Positions 17,911 through 27,370 of a stretch of DNA of 64,000 nucleotides are shown here, one piece after another. The translations under genes and the position numbers were made by a program. The stretch is taken from NCBI GenBank assembly GCA_021324305.1, contig JAJPJI010000033.1, forward strand, positions 107,478-171,477, read 5' to 3'. This stretch comes from Gammaproteobacteria bacterium (lineage in GTDB: Bacteria; Pseudomonadota; Gammaproteobacteria; DSM-16500). The notes below the pieces were generated by a model, which was given only the letters and a program-made list of their open reading frames with translations, was not told where the DNA came from and ran no database searches. Positions within the stretch are counted from its first letter, which is position 1. The number at the start of each line of letters is the position of its first letter.

Positions 17911-19791
17911 ATGATCGATTTGCAAAAATGTTTCGACGTTATTGTTGTCGGCGGCGGACATGCCGGTACCGAAGCTGCACTTGCTGCCGCCCGGATGGGC
18001 GCAAAAACACTGCTGCTCAGCCATAATATTGAAACGTTGGGGCAAATGTCCTGCAACCCCGCCATTGGCGGGATCGGCAAAGGCCATCTGGTAAAAGAAA
18101 TCGATGCTCTTGGCGGCGCCATGGCTCGCGCAGCCGACAGGGCTGGTATTCATTTTCGCACCCTGAATGCCAGCAAAGGCCCTGCTGTCAGGGCAACCCG
18201 GGCCCAGGCTGACCGGGTGCTTTACAAGCAGGCCATACGTCAGATACTTGAAAATCAGCCAAACTTGATACTCTTTCAACAGGCAGTCGACGATATCCTG
18301 ATTGAACAAGACAGGATCACCGGCGTTCTCACGCAAATGGGACTTAAAATCAGGGCAAAAACGGTAGTCCTGACGGCAGGCACCTTTCTCGCGGGCAAAA
18401 TTCACATTGGCCTTAATCATTATGAAGGCGGCCGGGCGGGAGACCCTCCAGCCAAAACACTGGCAGGGCGGTTACGCGATTTGCCTTTCCGTGTAAGCCG
18501 ATTAAAAACAGGCACTCCGCCGCGCATTGATGGACGGACTGTTGATTTCAGCGTCATGGAAAAGCAAGCTGGTGACATACCAACTCCCGTTTTTTCTTTT
18601 ACCGGCAATATCGCAGATCATCCTCAACAGGTATGCTGCTACATCACCCATACCAATGAGAAAACCCATGAGCATATCCGCAACGGGCTATCTGAATCAC
18701 CCATGTATACCGGCGTCATCGAAGGCATAGGCCCGCGCTATTGTCCTTCCATTGAAGATAAAATCATGCGGTTCGCTGATAAAACATCCCATCAGATTTT
18801 TGTCGAACCCGAAGGACTGACTACTACCGAACTCTACCCAAACGGAATTTCCACCAGTCTGCCTTTCACAACCCAAATTGAATTCGTACGCTCGATACGT
18901 GGATTTGAAAATGCCCACATTACCCGACCAGGCTACGCGATTGAATATGACTTCTTTGATCCGCGGGATTTAAAACCCTCGCTTGAAACCAGAGCCATCA
19001 AAGGACTTTTTTTTGCCGGACAGATCAATGGCACAACCGGGTATGAAGAAGCGGGCGCACAAGGCATCATCGCTGGAATTAATGCCGCCCGCCTGGTGCA
19101 GGAGAAGGAAGCCTGGACACCCAGGCGTGATGAAGCCTACATTGGCGTATTAATCGATGATCTGGTCACCCGCGGCACCCAGGAACCTTACCGCATGTTC
19201 ACAAGCCGCGCTGAATACCGGCTGCTGTTACGCGAAGATAATGCCGACCAGCGCCTGACGCCTGCCGCACGGGAATTTGGACTGATTGATGACCAGCGGT
19301 GGGAAGCCTTTGAGCGTAAGCGGCAAGCAATCGCGGATGAAACCGGCCGCTTGCAATCAACATTTGTCAGGCCAGACACCCCGGCCGCCAGAAAGCTTGA
19401 GCCGCTTCTTGACCAGCCGCTGGTACGGGAATACCGGATGCTGGAATTGCTGAAGCGCCCCAATATCACTTATCAGAACCTGACAGCCATTGAAGAATTA
19501 GGCCCGGGAATTGCTGATGAAAAAGCAGCGGAACAAATTGAAATTCAAGCGAAATACGCTGGTTATATTGACCGGCAGGAAGAGGAAATAGCCAGACTCC
19601 ACAAGCAGGAAACCCTGAAGATTCCAGAAGACCTGGATTATAACGATATCATTGGCCTGTCCAACGAAGTCCGGCAAAAACTCAGCCTGTCTAGACCGCT
19701 CACCGTTGGTATGGCTTCCCGTGTTCCGGGTATTACACCCGCCGCCATTTCTCTTTTGCTGGTGCATCTCAAAAAGCGCAAGGCAGGATAG
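17911..19791 (+). CDS. mnmG: tRNA uridine-5-carboxymethylaminomethyl modification enzyme MnmG
   Basis: The 626-residue flavoprotein works with MnmE to modify wobble uridine 34. The FAD motif [19 protein letters not shown], the signature [22 protein letters not shown], the active loop [18 protein letters not shown] and [17 protein letters not shown] are intact. A GAGGAA ribosome site precedes the ATG. It is followed by rsmG and parA, the order commonly found near the chromosome origin. Confidence 0.98.
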   Translation: MIDLQKCFDVIVVGGGHAGTEAALAAARMGAKTLLLSHNIETLGQMSCNPAIGGIGKGHLVKEIDALGGAMARAADRAGIHFRTLNASKGPAVRATRAQADRVLYKQAIRQILENQPNLILFQQAVDDILIEQDRITGVLTQMGLKIRAKTVVLTAGTFLAGKIHIGLNHYEGGRAGDPPAKTLAGRLRDLPFRVSRLKTGTPPRIDGRTVDFSVMEKQAGDIPTPVFSFTGNIADHPQQVCCYITHTNEKTHEHIRNGLSESPMYTGVIEGIGPRYCPSIEDKIMRFADKTSHQIFVEPEGLTTTELYPNGISTSLPFTTQIEFVRSIRGFENAHITRPGYAIEYDFFDPRDLKPSLETRAIKGLFFAGQINGTTGYEEAGAQGIIAGINAARLVQEKEAWTPRRDEAYIGVLIDDLVTRGTQEPYRMFTSRAEYRLLLREDNADQRLTPAAREFGLIDDQRWEAFERKRQAIADETGRLQSTFVRPDTPAARKLEPLLDQPLVREYRMLELLKRPNITYQNLTAIEELGPGIADEKAAEQIEIQAKYAGYIDRQEEEIARLHKQETLKIPEDLDYNDIIGLSNEVRQKLSLSRPLTVGMASRVPGITPAAISLLLVHLKKRKAG

Positions 19792-19882
19792 TGATGAATA
19801 ACTGCTACCCAGTTAATTTTCCCCTCGTGCATGACCTGGTTTCTTTTACTGGAACCCTTCACCAGCGGAGGCGGAGCCAGTA

Positions 19883-20518
19883 ATGACCCATAACAATGCT
19901 ACAAGAGAATTATTAAGTAACGCACTGGAAGAAAACCAGATTTCACTTGATACGCCCAGCCAGGATCGGCTTATACGCTATCTTGAGCTGATGCAAACCT
20001 GGAACCGGGTATTCAATCTGACAACCATTACAGCTCCGCGTGACATGGTTTATCTTCATATTCTTGACAGCCTCATGGTTCAGCCATTCCTGCATGGCGA
20101 ACGTCTCCTGGATATAGGCACCGGTGCAGGCTTGCCCGGCATTCCCCTTGCAATCGTAAATCCCGGCAGACAATGGATATTATTGGACAAAAACAGCAAA
20201 AAAACCCGTTTTCTGACTCAGGCAGTTGCTGAACTGGAACTTGCCAACGTTGCAGTCATCCATTCGCGCAGCGAGGATTTTCAACCGGCACAGTGTTTTG
20301 ATAGTATTCTTTCTCGTGCATTTGGTACGCTGCATCTGTTTTCAGAAACAACGGAACATCTTCTTTGCCCTGACGGGATTTTAATTGCGATGAAAGGAAA
20401 ATATCCGCAAGATGAGTTAGCAGACATACCTGGCCGCTTTCGTGTAAAAGATATAACACGGTTAAATATGAAAGGGATGAATATTGAACGACATATCGTC
20501 CGGATGACAAGAGTCTAA
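19883..20518 (+). CDS. rsmG: 16S rRNA (guanine527-N7)-methyltransferase
   Basis: The 211-residue RsmG (GidB) methylates G527 of 16S rRNA. Motifs include WNRVFNLTTI, the SAM-binding LLDIGTGAGLPGIPLAI, LLDKNSKKTRFL and SRAFGTL. A GGAGGCGGAGCC ribosome site fixes the start. It sits between mnmG and parA. Confidence 0.97.
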   Translation: MTHNNATRELLSNALEENQISLDTPSQDRLIRYLELMQTWNRVFNLTTITAPRDMVYLHILDSLMVQPFLHGERLLDIGTGAGLPGIPLAIVNPGRQWILLDKNSKKTRFLTQAVAELELANVAVIHSRSEDFQPAQCFDSILSRAFGTLHLFSETTEHLLCPDGILIAMKGKYPQDELADIPGRFRVKDITRLNMKGMNIERHIVRMTRV

Positions 20519-20530
20519 AGAGGGATTATT

Positions 20531-21319
20531 GTGGGAAAAATTATTGCGATAACCAATCAAAAAGGCGGCGTTGGAAAAACAACAACGAGCATTAATCTTG
20601 CAGCCTCATTTGCCGCAATGAAACGCCGTGTCATGTTGATCGATCTGGATCCGCAAGGAAATGCGACTGTTGGCAGCGGTGTCACCAAGCCCCAGATCAA
20701 ATTCTCCTCAAATCAGGTCCTGTGCAATGAAGTTGAAATCAGGAATGCCCTGATCAAGACCACAGGCGGATATGATCTTCTCGCCACAACGCAGGAATTG
20801 ATTGTGGCAGAAATGCAATTACTACAGGCACAACATCGTGAGCAGCGTCTGAAAAACATTATCGATTCCGTGATCACTGATTACGATTATGTTCTCATTG
20901 ATTGTCCGCCATCACTAAGCATCCTTACACTGAATGCACTGGTTGCAGCAGACTCGGTTCTTATACCTATACAATGTGAATATTTTGCTCTGGAAGGATT
21001 AAGCGGCCTGCTCAGTACCGTCGAACAAATTCGCAGCACAATCAATCCCAAACTGCATATCGAAGGCTTATTGCGGACAATGTATGATGGCCGCAATCGT
21101 CTGGCACTGGATGTATCCTCACAACTTCTGGAGCATTTTCCGGAACGAGTATACCGAACCGTTATTCCGCGCAATGTGCGGCTTGCAGAAGCGCCAAGCC
21201 ATGGCACGCCCATACTTCATTATGATGAAAAATCACAGGGAGCGCTGGCTTATCTCGCTCTTGCCGGTGAAATCTTGCGGCGCGGTGAAAAAATCGAGGC
21301 GCAATCCAACGCACAATAA
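20531..21319 (+). CDS. parA: chromosome-partitioning ATPase ParA (Soj)
   Basis: This 262-residue Walker-type ATPase has the deviant Walker A KGGVGKTTTSINLA (Lys11 and Lys16) and DYVLIDCPPSLSILTLNAL. It drives segregation of the origin region together with ParB bound to parS. It starts with GTG after AGAGGG, 12 bp past rsmG. Unusually, the next gene is queF, not parB. A perfect parS site lies in recF in this window, so ParB is presumably encoded elsewhere. Confidence 0.95.
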   Translation: MGKIIAITNQKGGVGKTTTSINLAASFAAMKRRVMLIDLDPQGNATVGSGVTKPQIKFSSNQVLCNEVEIRNALIKTTGGYDLLATTQELIVAEMQLLQAQHREQRLKNIIDSVITDYDYVLIDCPPSLSILTLNALVAADSVLIPIQCEYFALEGLSGLLSTVEQIRSTINPKLHIEGLLRTMYDGRNRLALDVSSQLLEHFPERVYRTVIPRNVRLAEAPSHGTPILHYDEKSQGALAYLALAGEILRRGEKIEAQSNAQ

Positions 21320-21333
21320 CGAGGTAAAATATC

Positions 21334-22167
21334 ATGAATAGTGAAGACTTATTGTTGAATAGCGCACCGCTTGGAAAACAATCCACGTATATTTCCCAAT
21401 ATCAAAAAGATCTGTTGTTTACGATTCCGCGAAAACTGAAACGGGATGAGATAGGTATTCATGGCAGCCTGCCATTTCAGGGCCAGGACATCTGGAATGC
21501 ATTTGAAATGTCATGGCTGAATGGAAAAGGCAAACCGATTGTCGCGGCTGCGGAATTCACTATTCCTTGTGAATCACCCAATCTGATCGAATCAAAATCA
21601 TTCAAGCTGTACCTGAATTCACTAAACAATACATCGTTTGACTCATTCGCTTCAGTGGAAAAAATCCTTGTGCGAGACCTTTCAGAAGCAGCAGGGGCCC
21701 CTGTCGCTGTCAGCCTCCTGCCCTTATCATCCGCACCAGAAATAACCACTCGGCATTTCGAAGGCATCTACCTGGACAATCTGGATATCACTTGTGACAC
21801 TTACCATACGGAACCGGGCTTCTTGTCTGCCGGACACGAAGTTGTCACAGAAACGGTTTATTCTGATTTGTTAAAATCAAACTGCCTGGTTACCGGACAG
21901 CCAGACTGGGGCAGTGTTCAGATAAAATATACTGGCAGGAAGATCCAGCATGAAGGATTGCTAAAATATATTGTTTCTTTCCGCAATCACAACGAATTTC
22001 ATGAGCAATGCGTGGAACGGATTTTCATGGATATCACAAAGTACTGCCAGCCGGAAAAACTGTTTGTCTATGCCCGTTATACACGGCGCGGCGGACTGGA
22101 TATCAATCCTTACCGGGCAACCCATGCTGTCAGTTCCGTTAAAAATATGCGACTATACAGGCAATAA
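21334..22167 (+). CDS. queF: NADPH-dependent 7-cyano-7-deazaguanine reductase
   Basis: The 277-residue QueF reduces preQ0 to preQ1 in queuosine synthesis. The two-domain long form is seen: N-terminal half with NDxxxxxEMSW-like [17 protein letters not shown] and [10 protein letters not shown], and C-terminal half with the nucleophile Cys184 and Asp191 in [18 protein letters not shown]. It is 14 bp after parA and so probably cotranscribed with the mnmG-rsmG-parA unit, occupying the usual place of parB. Confidence 0.96.
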   Translation: MNSEDLLLNSAPLGKQSTYISQYQKDLLFTIPRKLKRDEIGIHGSLPFQGQDIWNAFEMSWLNGKGKPIVAAAEFTIPCESPNLIESKSFKLYLNSLNNTSFDSFASVEKILVRDLSEAAGAPVAVSLLPLSSAPEITTRHFEGIYLDNLDITCDTYHTEPGFLSAGHEVVTETVYSDLLKSNCLVTGQPDWGSVQIKYTGRKIQHEGLLKYIVSFRNHNEFHEQCVERIFMDITKYCQPEKLFVYARYTRRGGLDINPYRATHAVSSVKNMRLYRQ

Positions 22168-22211
22168 CCGGGAACTTTACTACGGCCTGCTGAAGTTGGT
22201 CTCTTGCGGAA

Positions 22212-22246
22212 ATTAATATGTGAGCCTTTAAAATATCCATATTAAT
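22212..22246. repeat. inverted repeat after queF
   Basis: ATTAATATG (22212-22220) and CATATTAAT (22238-22246) form a perfect 9-bp stem with a 17-base loop. It lacks a T-tract; it could be a weak 3' end for the queF transcript or an operator for the downstream gene. Confidence 0.3.
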
Positions 22247-22290
22247 CATTCAGCTGGCAACGTGATTCCAGACCTGTTCCACAAAATATC

Positions 22291-22299
22291 TGCTATAAT
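22291..22299 (+). promoter_or_regulatory. extended -10 promoter of the first small exported gene
   Basis: TGCTATAAT is a perfect extended -10 (TGnTATAAT), about 51 bases before the gene starting at 22350. An imperfect hairpin (TTTTTATGC/GCATAAAAA) follows in the leader at about 22310-22337. Confidence 0.55.
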
Positions 22300-22349
22300 A
22301 ATAGAAGGGTTTTTATGCTCGAAATCGGCATAAAAAAATCAGGAGAACG

Positions 22350-22796
22350 ATGATGGCAGACAAGAGTGAGACAAAAAAGCTGATATTTTCCTCATCAATT
22401 ATCGGTTTATTAATCACGGGTTTGTTTTTGATTGCCAATTCACATGCCCAGACCCAGTCTGGCACAGATTCAACAAATACCCACATTGTTCCAACGACGC
22501 AAAAAAAGACCCAGATACAGATAATGGGAGGCGGTTCCGGCACCATTACCGGCACCTGGAACAATGGCAGCACACCTTCATCCAATTCATGCGGCTCTCT
22601 CGGCCAATACTATGCAATCAATAATGTTACTGAAACCGCATCCGGCACCGCCGTGCAGGATATCAGCTATCAGTACACTTATGAATACTGGGGTGTAACT
22701 TATCCGGATAGTGACACCGCATCACAAATGCTGGTTGCTCCCGCAACTTACAATCTCAACTGCATCGTTAATGAACCGCAAGTACAGTGGCAATAA
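22350..22796 (+). CDS. small exported protein of unknown function (first of three)
   Basis: 148 residues with a signal peptide (IIGLLITGLFLIANSHA, probable cleavage before QTQSG). The mature part is rich in Ser, Thr, Gly and Asn (GGGSGTITGTWNNGS) and has two cysteines. A good ribosome site (AGGAGAACG) precedes the start. I do not recognise a family. It begins a run of three exported genes on the plus strand with 25-bp gaps. Confidence 0.7.
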   Translation: MMADKSETKKLIFSSSIIGLLITGLFLIANSHAQTQSGTDSTNTHIVPTTQKKTQIQIMGGGSGTITGTWNNGSTPSSNSCGSLGQYYAINNVTETASGTAVQDISYQYTYEYWGVTYPDSDTASQMLVAPATYNLNCIVNEPQVQWQ

Positions 22797-22821
22797 AGAC
22801 TGCATCACGAGGCGACCGAAC

Positions 22822-23391
22822 ATGAAGAAAATGACCACACAAAAAAATAAAGGCGTGATGATTACCCTGCTAGGCATTTCTCTTGCATTTCTGGGGTATA
22901 ATTTTGTTTATGCCAGCGCGCCAGCCACCGACTCCACCACAAGCATTATTCCCAAAATTGCCGGGGCAGCCGTGAACCCCCAAGACCAATATCTGAAGGT
23001 CGACAGCTCCAATGCCAGCCTGGGACCTTCAAATAACGGTACTGCCAATACAACTGTCAAGTGTCCTGCAGGCACGCAAATGGTGGGTGTCGTAGAAAGT
23101 TATACCGGATATAACATGGGCGGTCCTATCGTGCAAAACAGTTCCGTGCCTTCTTCCTGGACCGCAAACGCTCCAAATGGCACAACAACAGAATATTATG
23201 GTAATTTTGAATATATCCCCCAGTGCAGCAGTATGAACTGGTGGACACTGGAATGCGAACACACGCAATGGGTTCAGGAATACAACCAGATTGATACCTT
23301 GCAGCCAGTTTGCGCAACCAACTATTACAACTGGGAAAATATTAACGGCAATCCAAATCCGGTCACCGCATCAACACAACTGGGACCATAA
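22822..23391 (+). CDS. small exported cysteine-containing protein (second of three)
   Basis: 189 residues from the ATG at 22822; the longer frame back to 22711 overlaps the previous gene and has no signal peptide, whereas this start gives MKKMTTQKNKGVMITLLGIS...VYASAP. A GAGGCG site lies upstream. The mature region contains VKCPAGTQMVGVVES, an NNGT-type Asn/Thr-rich stretch and further cysteines (QCSSMNWWTLECEH, QPVCATNYYNW). The CPxG motif is shared with the next gene product. Function unknown. Confidence 0.7.
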   Translation: MKKMTTQKNKGVMITLLGISLAFLGYNFVYASAPATDSTTSIIPKIAGAAVNPQDQYLKVDSSNASLGPSNNGTANTTVKCPAGTQMVGVVESYTGYNMGGPIVQNSSVPSSWTANAPNGTTTEYYGNFEYIPQCSSMNWWTLECEHTQWVQEYNQIDTLQPVCATNYYNWENINGNPNPVTASTQLGP

Positions 23392-23416
23392 AGATAAACT
23401 AGCTAAAGGGTGAGTC

Positions 23417-23890
23417 ATGGAATTAAAAGCCAAGCGGAAAATTTACCTGTCGCTGACATACGCATTAACATCCATGGTCCTGGGTTCTATTTTGATTTAT
23501 CCGCTTGTCTCGCACGATGCAGGAACCAATCTCACCAGTGATTCCACCAAACTGGATAATACGTTTTCCCTGCCCTCCCTGCCAAACAGCAATATCCAAT
23601 GCAAAAAAATCACGATTTCCACGAGCGGACCTGTGGAATCAGGAAGTTTCGATAATCCGATTCCATCATGCCCTCAGGGTTATGTTCCTATCGGCATTTA
23701 TAATGGAAACCTCACCTACCACCAGGGACAAACAGGCAATCAGTGGGTGATTGATACCAGCGGCTGGCTTCCAGTAAGTATTTATTACTACGATCCGCTG
23801 TATTACAATAAGGGAACCGGCGCATTAAACCAGATACAAATACAATGCGGACAACGTATTATTCAATTCACGTCTGGTCCATGCCCATAA
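23417..23890 (+). CDS. small exported or anchored protein (third of three)
   Basis: 157 residues with a hydrophobic N-terminal segment (YLSLTYALTSMVLGSILIYPLV), either an uncleaved anchor or a signal peptide. The mature part has PSCPQGYVPIGIYNGN, similar in pattern to the CPAGTQMVGVVE block of the preceding protein, and ends with IQCGQRIIQFTSGPCP. It converges with the next gene at 5 bp. Function unknown. Confidence 0.68.
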   Translation: MELKAKRKIYLSLTYALTSMVLGSILIYPLVSHDAGTNLTSDSTKLDNTFSLPSLPNSNIQCKKITISTSGPVESGSFDNPIPSCPQGYVPIGIYNGNLTYHQGQTGNQWVIDTSGWLPVSIYYYDPLYYNKGTGALNQIQIQCGQRIIQFTSGPCP

Positions 23891-23895
23891 AGCTG

Positions 23896-25446
23896 TTAGC
23901 CGGTAAAAAATGAACCTGCAGTCAACAAGAGATAGCCGACAAATAAAAAACAGCAGAAATTGGCAAAGCCAAAGACCGCAAACTCCCTGTATCGCTTCAT
24001 GTTTAACAGCAAAATCTCGATGATACCTGCAATCATGGCTGCCAAGAGGAAATAAACGCTTTTCGATATATAAAAAAACGCCATGAACAGCGCAAGGGAT
24101 GATATGCCGATAATGATCCTGGCATGTCTTTCGCCTGCGATATTTGTCAAAGCACCCCTTCTAATACCGGCACGAGTGTCATCCAGATCCACAACATTCG
24201 CCGCCATGAAATAACCAGTAAAAAAAATCCAGTATAGAATGCCTGGAAATCCAATGATGCGCTGGGTAATGACTAGATAACCCGTCAAGAGCAAGGCAAC
24301 AGCGTTAAGCGCCAGCAATAATTTGGAAATTATGGCTAGCCGTTCAAATTTAAGCGGCAGCATGAAGTACAGGCAACAATTCGATGCAATCAATCCAATC
24401 AGGAACAGCACTTTGGTATCGACCATAAAGGCATAAAATCCGGATAACAAAATAAAAACACCAGCCATGCAGTAATTGGTGCTCCGGTGTTCCTGATAGT
24501 CTGCCTTGTCCTGATCAATTAAAATGATTTTTCTGATTGGCACGAAAGATAAAAACAGAAACAAAATACTTATCATGGACAAGATCAAACTTATAATGAC
24601 ATATTGCGTGTATTGTGCACTGATTATTGCGTCCCTTGGCATACCGGAAATCCCAAAAGCCGCACCTAACAAAATCAGTAATTCATAATGGACAAGACGA
24701 TGCAGTTTTATTTCCTGAAAAACAGACCAGAACAAATTTCTATCATGTTCATAAAATAAAAATGCGCCAAGGATTACCAGAACAAGCATATAGAAATGCA
24801 CCATCAGCAGACTGGACAAAGCTGCATTGAACCCAAACAGGCCGATGAACCATTGCAAAAAATAAGGTGACGCCGCCACAAGAAAAATCAGTGTATATGT
24901 CATCCAGGCATACAACAGACTGACAAATATATTCAGATTCTTGACACGAAAATATGCAAAAAATCCTACTATCGCAATAATGAGTTCAATTCGCATTCCT
25001 GATGAAATTCCAGGATAATTCGCACCAATGGTAAAATAGGCGCTTACCAGACTGGGAACCAGTCCAGGCACAAAATACATCATATTAACACCATGCCCTC
25101 TTGTTAATATCAGGTCCAGAAGCGGAGCCAGCAGCAGCAGGATAAATCCTGGCAACACCACTCTGCACGCCATGGCAACAGGAGTATTTGCTGCATAGTG
25201 AAACATGGCGATGATCAGCATGGCCAGTGTGACATAACAAAGGGCGAAATGGATGATATCAACAAGAAAAACCTGGTATGGCAAGTTCAGATAATTTCCG
25301 ACCTGCGAAAATGATTCGGCAAAGTGACGTAGCAATATGATGCAAAAGAATGTGATGACATAATTAATTGCCGGAATTTCTGTGTTTTCAAATTCGGAAA
25401 TAATGTTGGCCGGAATCGATTTTAAATACTTTAAAAAATAGGCCAT
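23896..25446 (-). CDS. UbiA-fold membrane protein, paralogue 1 (degenerate active site)
   Basis: A 516-residue polytopic protein. The N-terminal ~240 residues are a membrane domain shared with two neighbours (FENTEIPAINYVITFF, PLLDLILTRGHGVNMMYFVPG, GMRIELIIAIVGFFAYFRVKNLN); the C-terminal half aligns with UbiA prenyltransferases. Against the third paralogue, the first Asp motif is replaced by VPIRKIILIDQDKADYQ, while the second survives in part as DLDDTRAG. It could be an inactive UbiA-fold partner or have altered chemistry. It is divergent from the small exported gene at 25597, over a 150-bp shared promoter region. Confidence 0.75.
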   Translation of the reverse strand: MAYFLKYLKSIPANIISEFENTEIPAINYVITFFCIILLRHFAESFSQVGNYLNLPYQVFLVDIIHFALCYVTLAMLIIAMFHYAANTPVAMACRVVLPGFILLLLAPLLDLILTRGHGVNMMYFVPGLVPSLVSAYFTIGANYPGISSGMRIELIIAIVGFFAYFRVKNLNIFVSLLYAWMTYTLIFLVAASPYFLQWFIGLFGFNAALSSLLMVHFYMLVLVILGAFLFYEHDRNLFWSVFQEIKLHRLVHYELLILLGAAFGISGMPRDAIISAQYTQYVIISLILSMISILFLFLSFVPIRKIILIDQDKADYQEHRSTNYCMAGVFILLSGFYAFMVDTKVLFLIGLIASNCCLYFMLPLKFERLAIISKLLLALNAVALLLTGYLVITQRIIGFPGILYWIFFTGYFMAANVVDLDDTRAGIRRGALTNIAGERHARIIIGISSLALFMAFFYISKSVYFLLAAMIAGIIEILLLNMKRYREFAVFGFANFCCFLFVGYLLLTAGSFFTG

Positions 25447-25596
25447 TTACAAAGTATCCCTGCCAAAGACAGCATCCAGGTTGAACATGGTATTCACTAT
25501 TTTCCATCCTGCCATAATCGATTTACAGATTGATTTATAGCGAAGTTAGGCATTATATTACTTTGAATAGTATCATACTACATAATGGCCTGATGG

Positions 25597-26118
25597 ATGA
25601 AAATAAAACTATTGCCGGTTATTAAATGCATAATCCTGTTGGGTCTGACTGTTACTCATCCCTCTATCTTTGCAGACACGATCTCAAAAGAGCAGTTTAA
25701 TACATTACTCTCATATTTAAACCGATATGGCTCCATCGCCAAAAATGGAACTGATTTTTACAATGCTGGCATAGCCTGTCATGAGCACAATTTAACCTCG
25801 ATTGTCCATTTAGACAAAAAAGATTTAATTATTTTATTTTATAATGACTCCTTGAGTAATTGTGTTTTCGCAAGCATTTATACTGGCAATCTTACCGACA
25901 CATCAACACCTTCAGAAACTTGTGTTATTTCTGACAGTGAATATAAAAAACTGTTTACACCATGGAACCTCGATGCGGTCAAGGCCTCTGATCGAAACGT
26001 GAGTCCCAACCCTGTTTTAAAGGATTTTTTGCATACCTTGCGTGAATGCATGAAGCCAGTCCCGATTACAAATATCCTGTCGGATTTGCAATCTTCCATT
26101 CAGGTGAATGGTCAGTAG
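25597..26118 (+). CDS. exported four-cysteine protein, paralogue 1
   Basis: 173 residues with a signal peptide (LLGLTVTHPSIFA-DTIS). It is clearly related to the protein at 31035: shared blocks are YGSIAKNGTDFYNAGIACH, LIILFYNDSLSNCVFASI, LFTPWNLDA and LRECM. Four cysteines align between the two, suggesting two disulfides. It directly abuts the flavoprotein gene (stop at 26118, next start 26119), so it is cotranscribed with both FAD oxidases. No known family recognised. Confidence 0.75.
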   Translation: MKIKLLPVIKCIILLGLTVTHPSIFADTISKEQFNTLLSYLNRYGSIAKNGTDFYNAGIACHEHNLTSIVHLDKKDLIILFYNDSLSNCVFASIYTGNLTDTSTPSETCVISDSEYKKLFTPWNLDAVKASDRNVSPNPVLKDFLHTLRECMKPVPITNILSDLQSSIQVNGQ

Positions 26119-27345
26119 ATGATGATCAAGCTCAGTCGCGAGAAGATTTCTTCAGCCTTGGCTTTATTGACCGCCATTACAGGCCTGTTTTCCTCGGCAG
26201 CCAGCATTGGCAATGAATGCAACCCTGAAAACAGCATTGCCTACAAGCAACTGATTAAATACGGCGTCACTGTTTCGAAAAACACACAAATGGATTTCGG
26301 CAGACTAAGGGTATCCTCGCCATGTTATCTCGAAGCCTGGCCTGAAAACACAAAAGCCGTCTCGGATATTGTAAAAATTGCGTATTCATACAATATCCCC
26401 ATTCGTACCCAGGGTGGCGCTCACTCGGAAAACGGGTCCTCGCTTCCGAAGAAACTAGAACTGCTGATTCACACCTCTCAGCTGAAAACCGTCAGCTTCG
26501 ATCATCTGAACTCGCTGACCGCGGGAGCCGGCATACCCATCGCATATTTAAAGTTATACGTAAGTGATCAAACCAGTTATTTTATTCCTGTCGCCAATGG
26601 CGGCGGAATAGGACCCACAGTCGGCGGATTCATTTCAGCTGGAGGCATGAATGAAAGTTCGGAATATTATGGAGGGTTTTGGGAAAATGTTGATTCTGTC
26701 ACATTGGTGACAGGCGAAGGCAAAGTCCAGACCATCAACAGGGACAATCCCATTTTCAGGTATTTATTTGGCTCAATGGGACAGCTTGGCGTGATTACGC
26801 AAGCCGAATTACGCCTTCTTCCCAGGGTCAGTAAACCTTATCAATTTACGCTTGGCGCCACAGAACAATTTACATTTCCGATTACAGATGGCAGCTTTTG
26901 GAAAAAGGAAAAATTTATCAAGCCGGTTTACTGGCTCAATTTACTAATCGAACCAGCCAGGCTGGCTGAAGCCAGGCGAGATCTTTCAAATTTACAAAAG
27001 AAATATCCGCATGCCATGCTATACATGCCTATTTACCAATGGAGCATCACATTTTTTAATTTTACGCCGCCCCTGATTTATGACAAAAGACAAAATTTTT
27101 ATGCTACTGGCATATGGGGCACTCAATCCATTCATCCTGACAGCCAGGAACAGTTACAAAAACTGAATTCTGAATTTAATCAGCTGGTTTTGTCTAAAAA
27201 ATACAAACGATATATCCAGGCAGAACCTGCCGGCAGTCCTGAATTATATAAACTTTATTTCCCAGCCGACACTTACAATCAATTCAGACGTATCAAATCG
27301 GCTCTTGACCCAAAGTTTTTATTTAATAAAGGGAGTGTCTTTTAA
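26119..27345 (+). CDS. exported FAD-linked oxidase (PCMH/VAO type), paralogue 1
   Basis: 408 residues with a signal peptide (ALALLTAITGLFSSAASIG). An FAD_binding_4/PCMH domain follows: CYLEAWPENTKAVSDIVKIA, then IRTQGGAHSENGSS, whose His102 matches the covalent 8-alpha-histidyl flavin position in family relatives. GGGIGPTVGGFISAGGMNESSEYYGGF and FGSMGQLGVITQAEL complete the FAD site; the C-terminal ALDPKFLFNKG is typical of oxidases such as cytokinin dehydrogenase and aldose-type oxidases. It probably acts outside the cytoplasm. Substrate unknown. Confidence 0.85.
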   Translation: MMIKLSREKISSALALLTAITGLFSSAASIGNECNPENSIAYKQLIKYGVTVSKNTQMDFGRLRVSSPCYLEAWPENTKAVSDIVKIAYSYNIPIRTQGGAHSENGSSLPKKLELLIHTSQLKTVSFDHLNSLTAGAGIPIAYLKLYVSDQTSYFIPVANGGGIGPTVGGFISAGGMNESSEYYGGFWENVDSVTLVTGEGKVQTINRDNPIFRYLFGSMGQLGVITQAELRLLPRVSKPYQFTLGATEQFTFPITDGSFWKKEKFIKPVYWLNLLIEPARLAEARRDLSNLQKKYPHAMLYMPIYQWSITFFNFTPPLIYDKRQNFYATGIWGTQSIHPDSQEQLQKLNSEFNQLVLSKKYKRYIQAEPAGSPELYKLYFPADTYNQFRRIKSALDPKFLFNKGSVF

Positions 27346-27370
27346 GATTAACAACCATGAGAAACAATTT

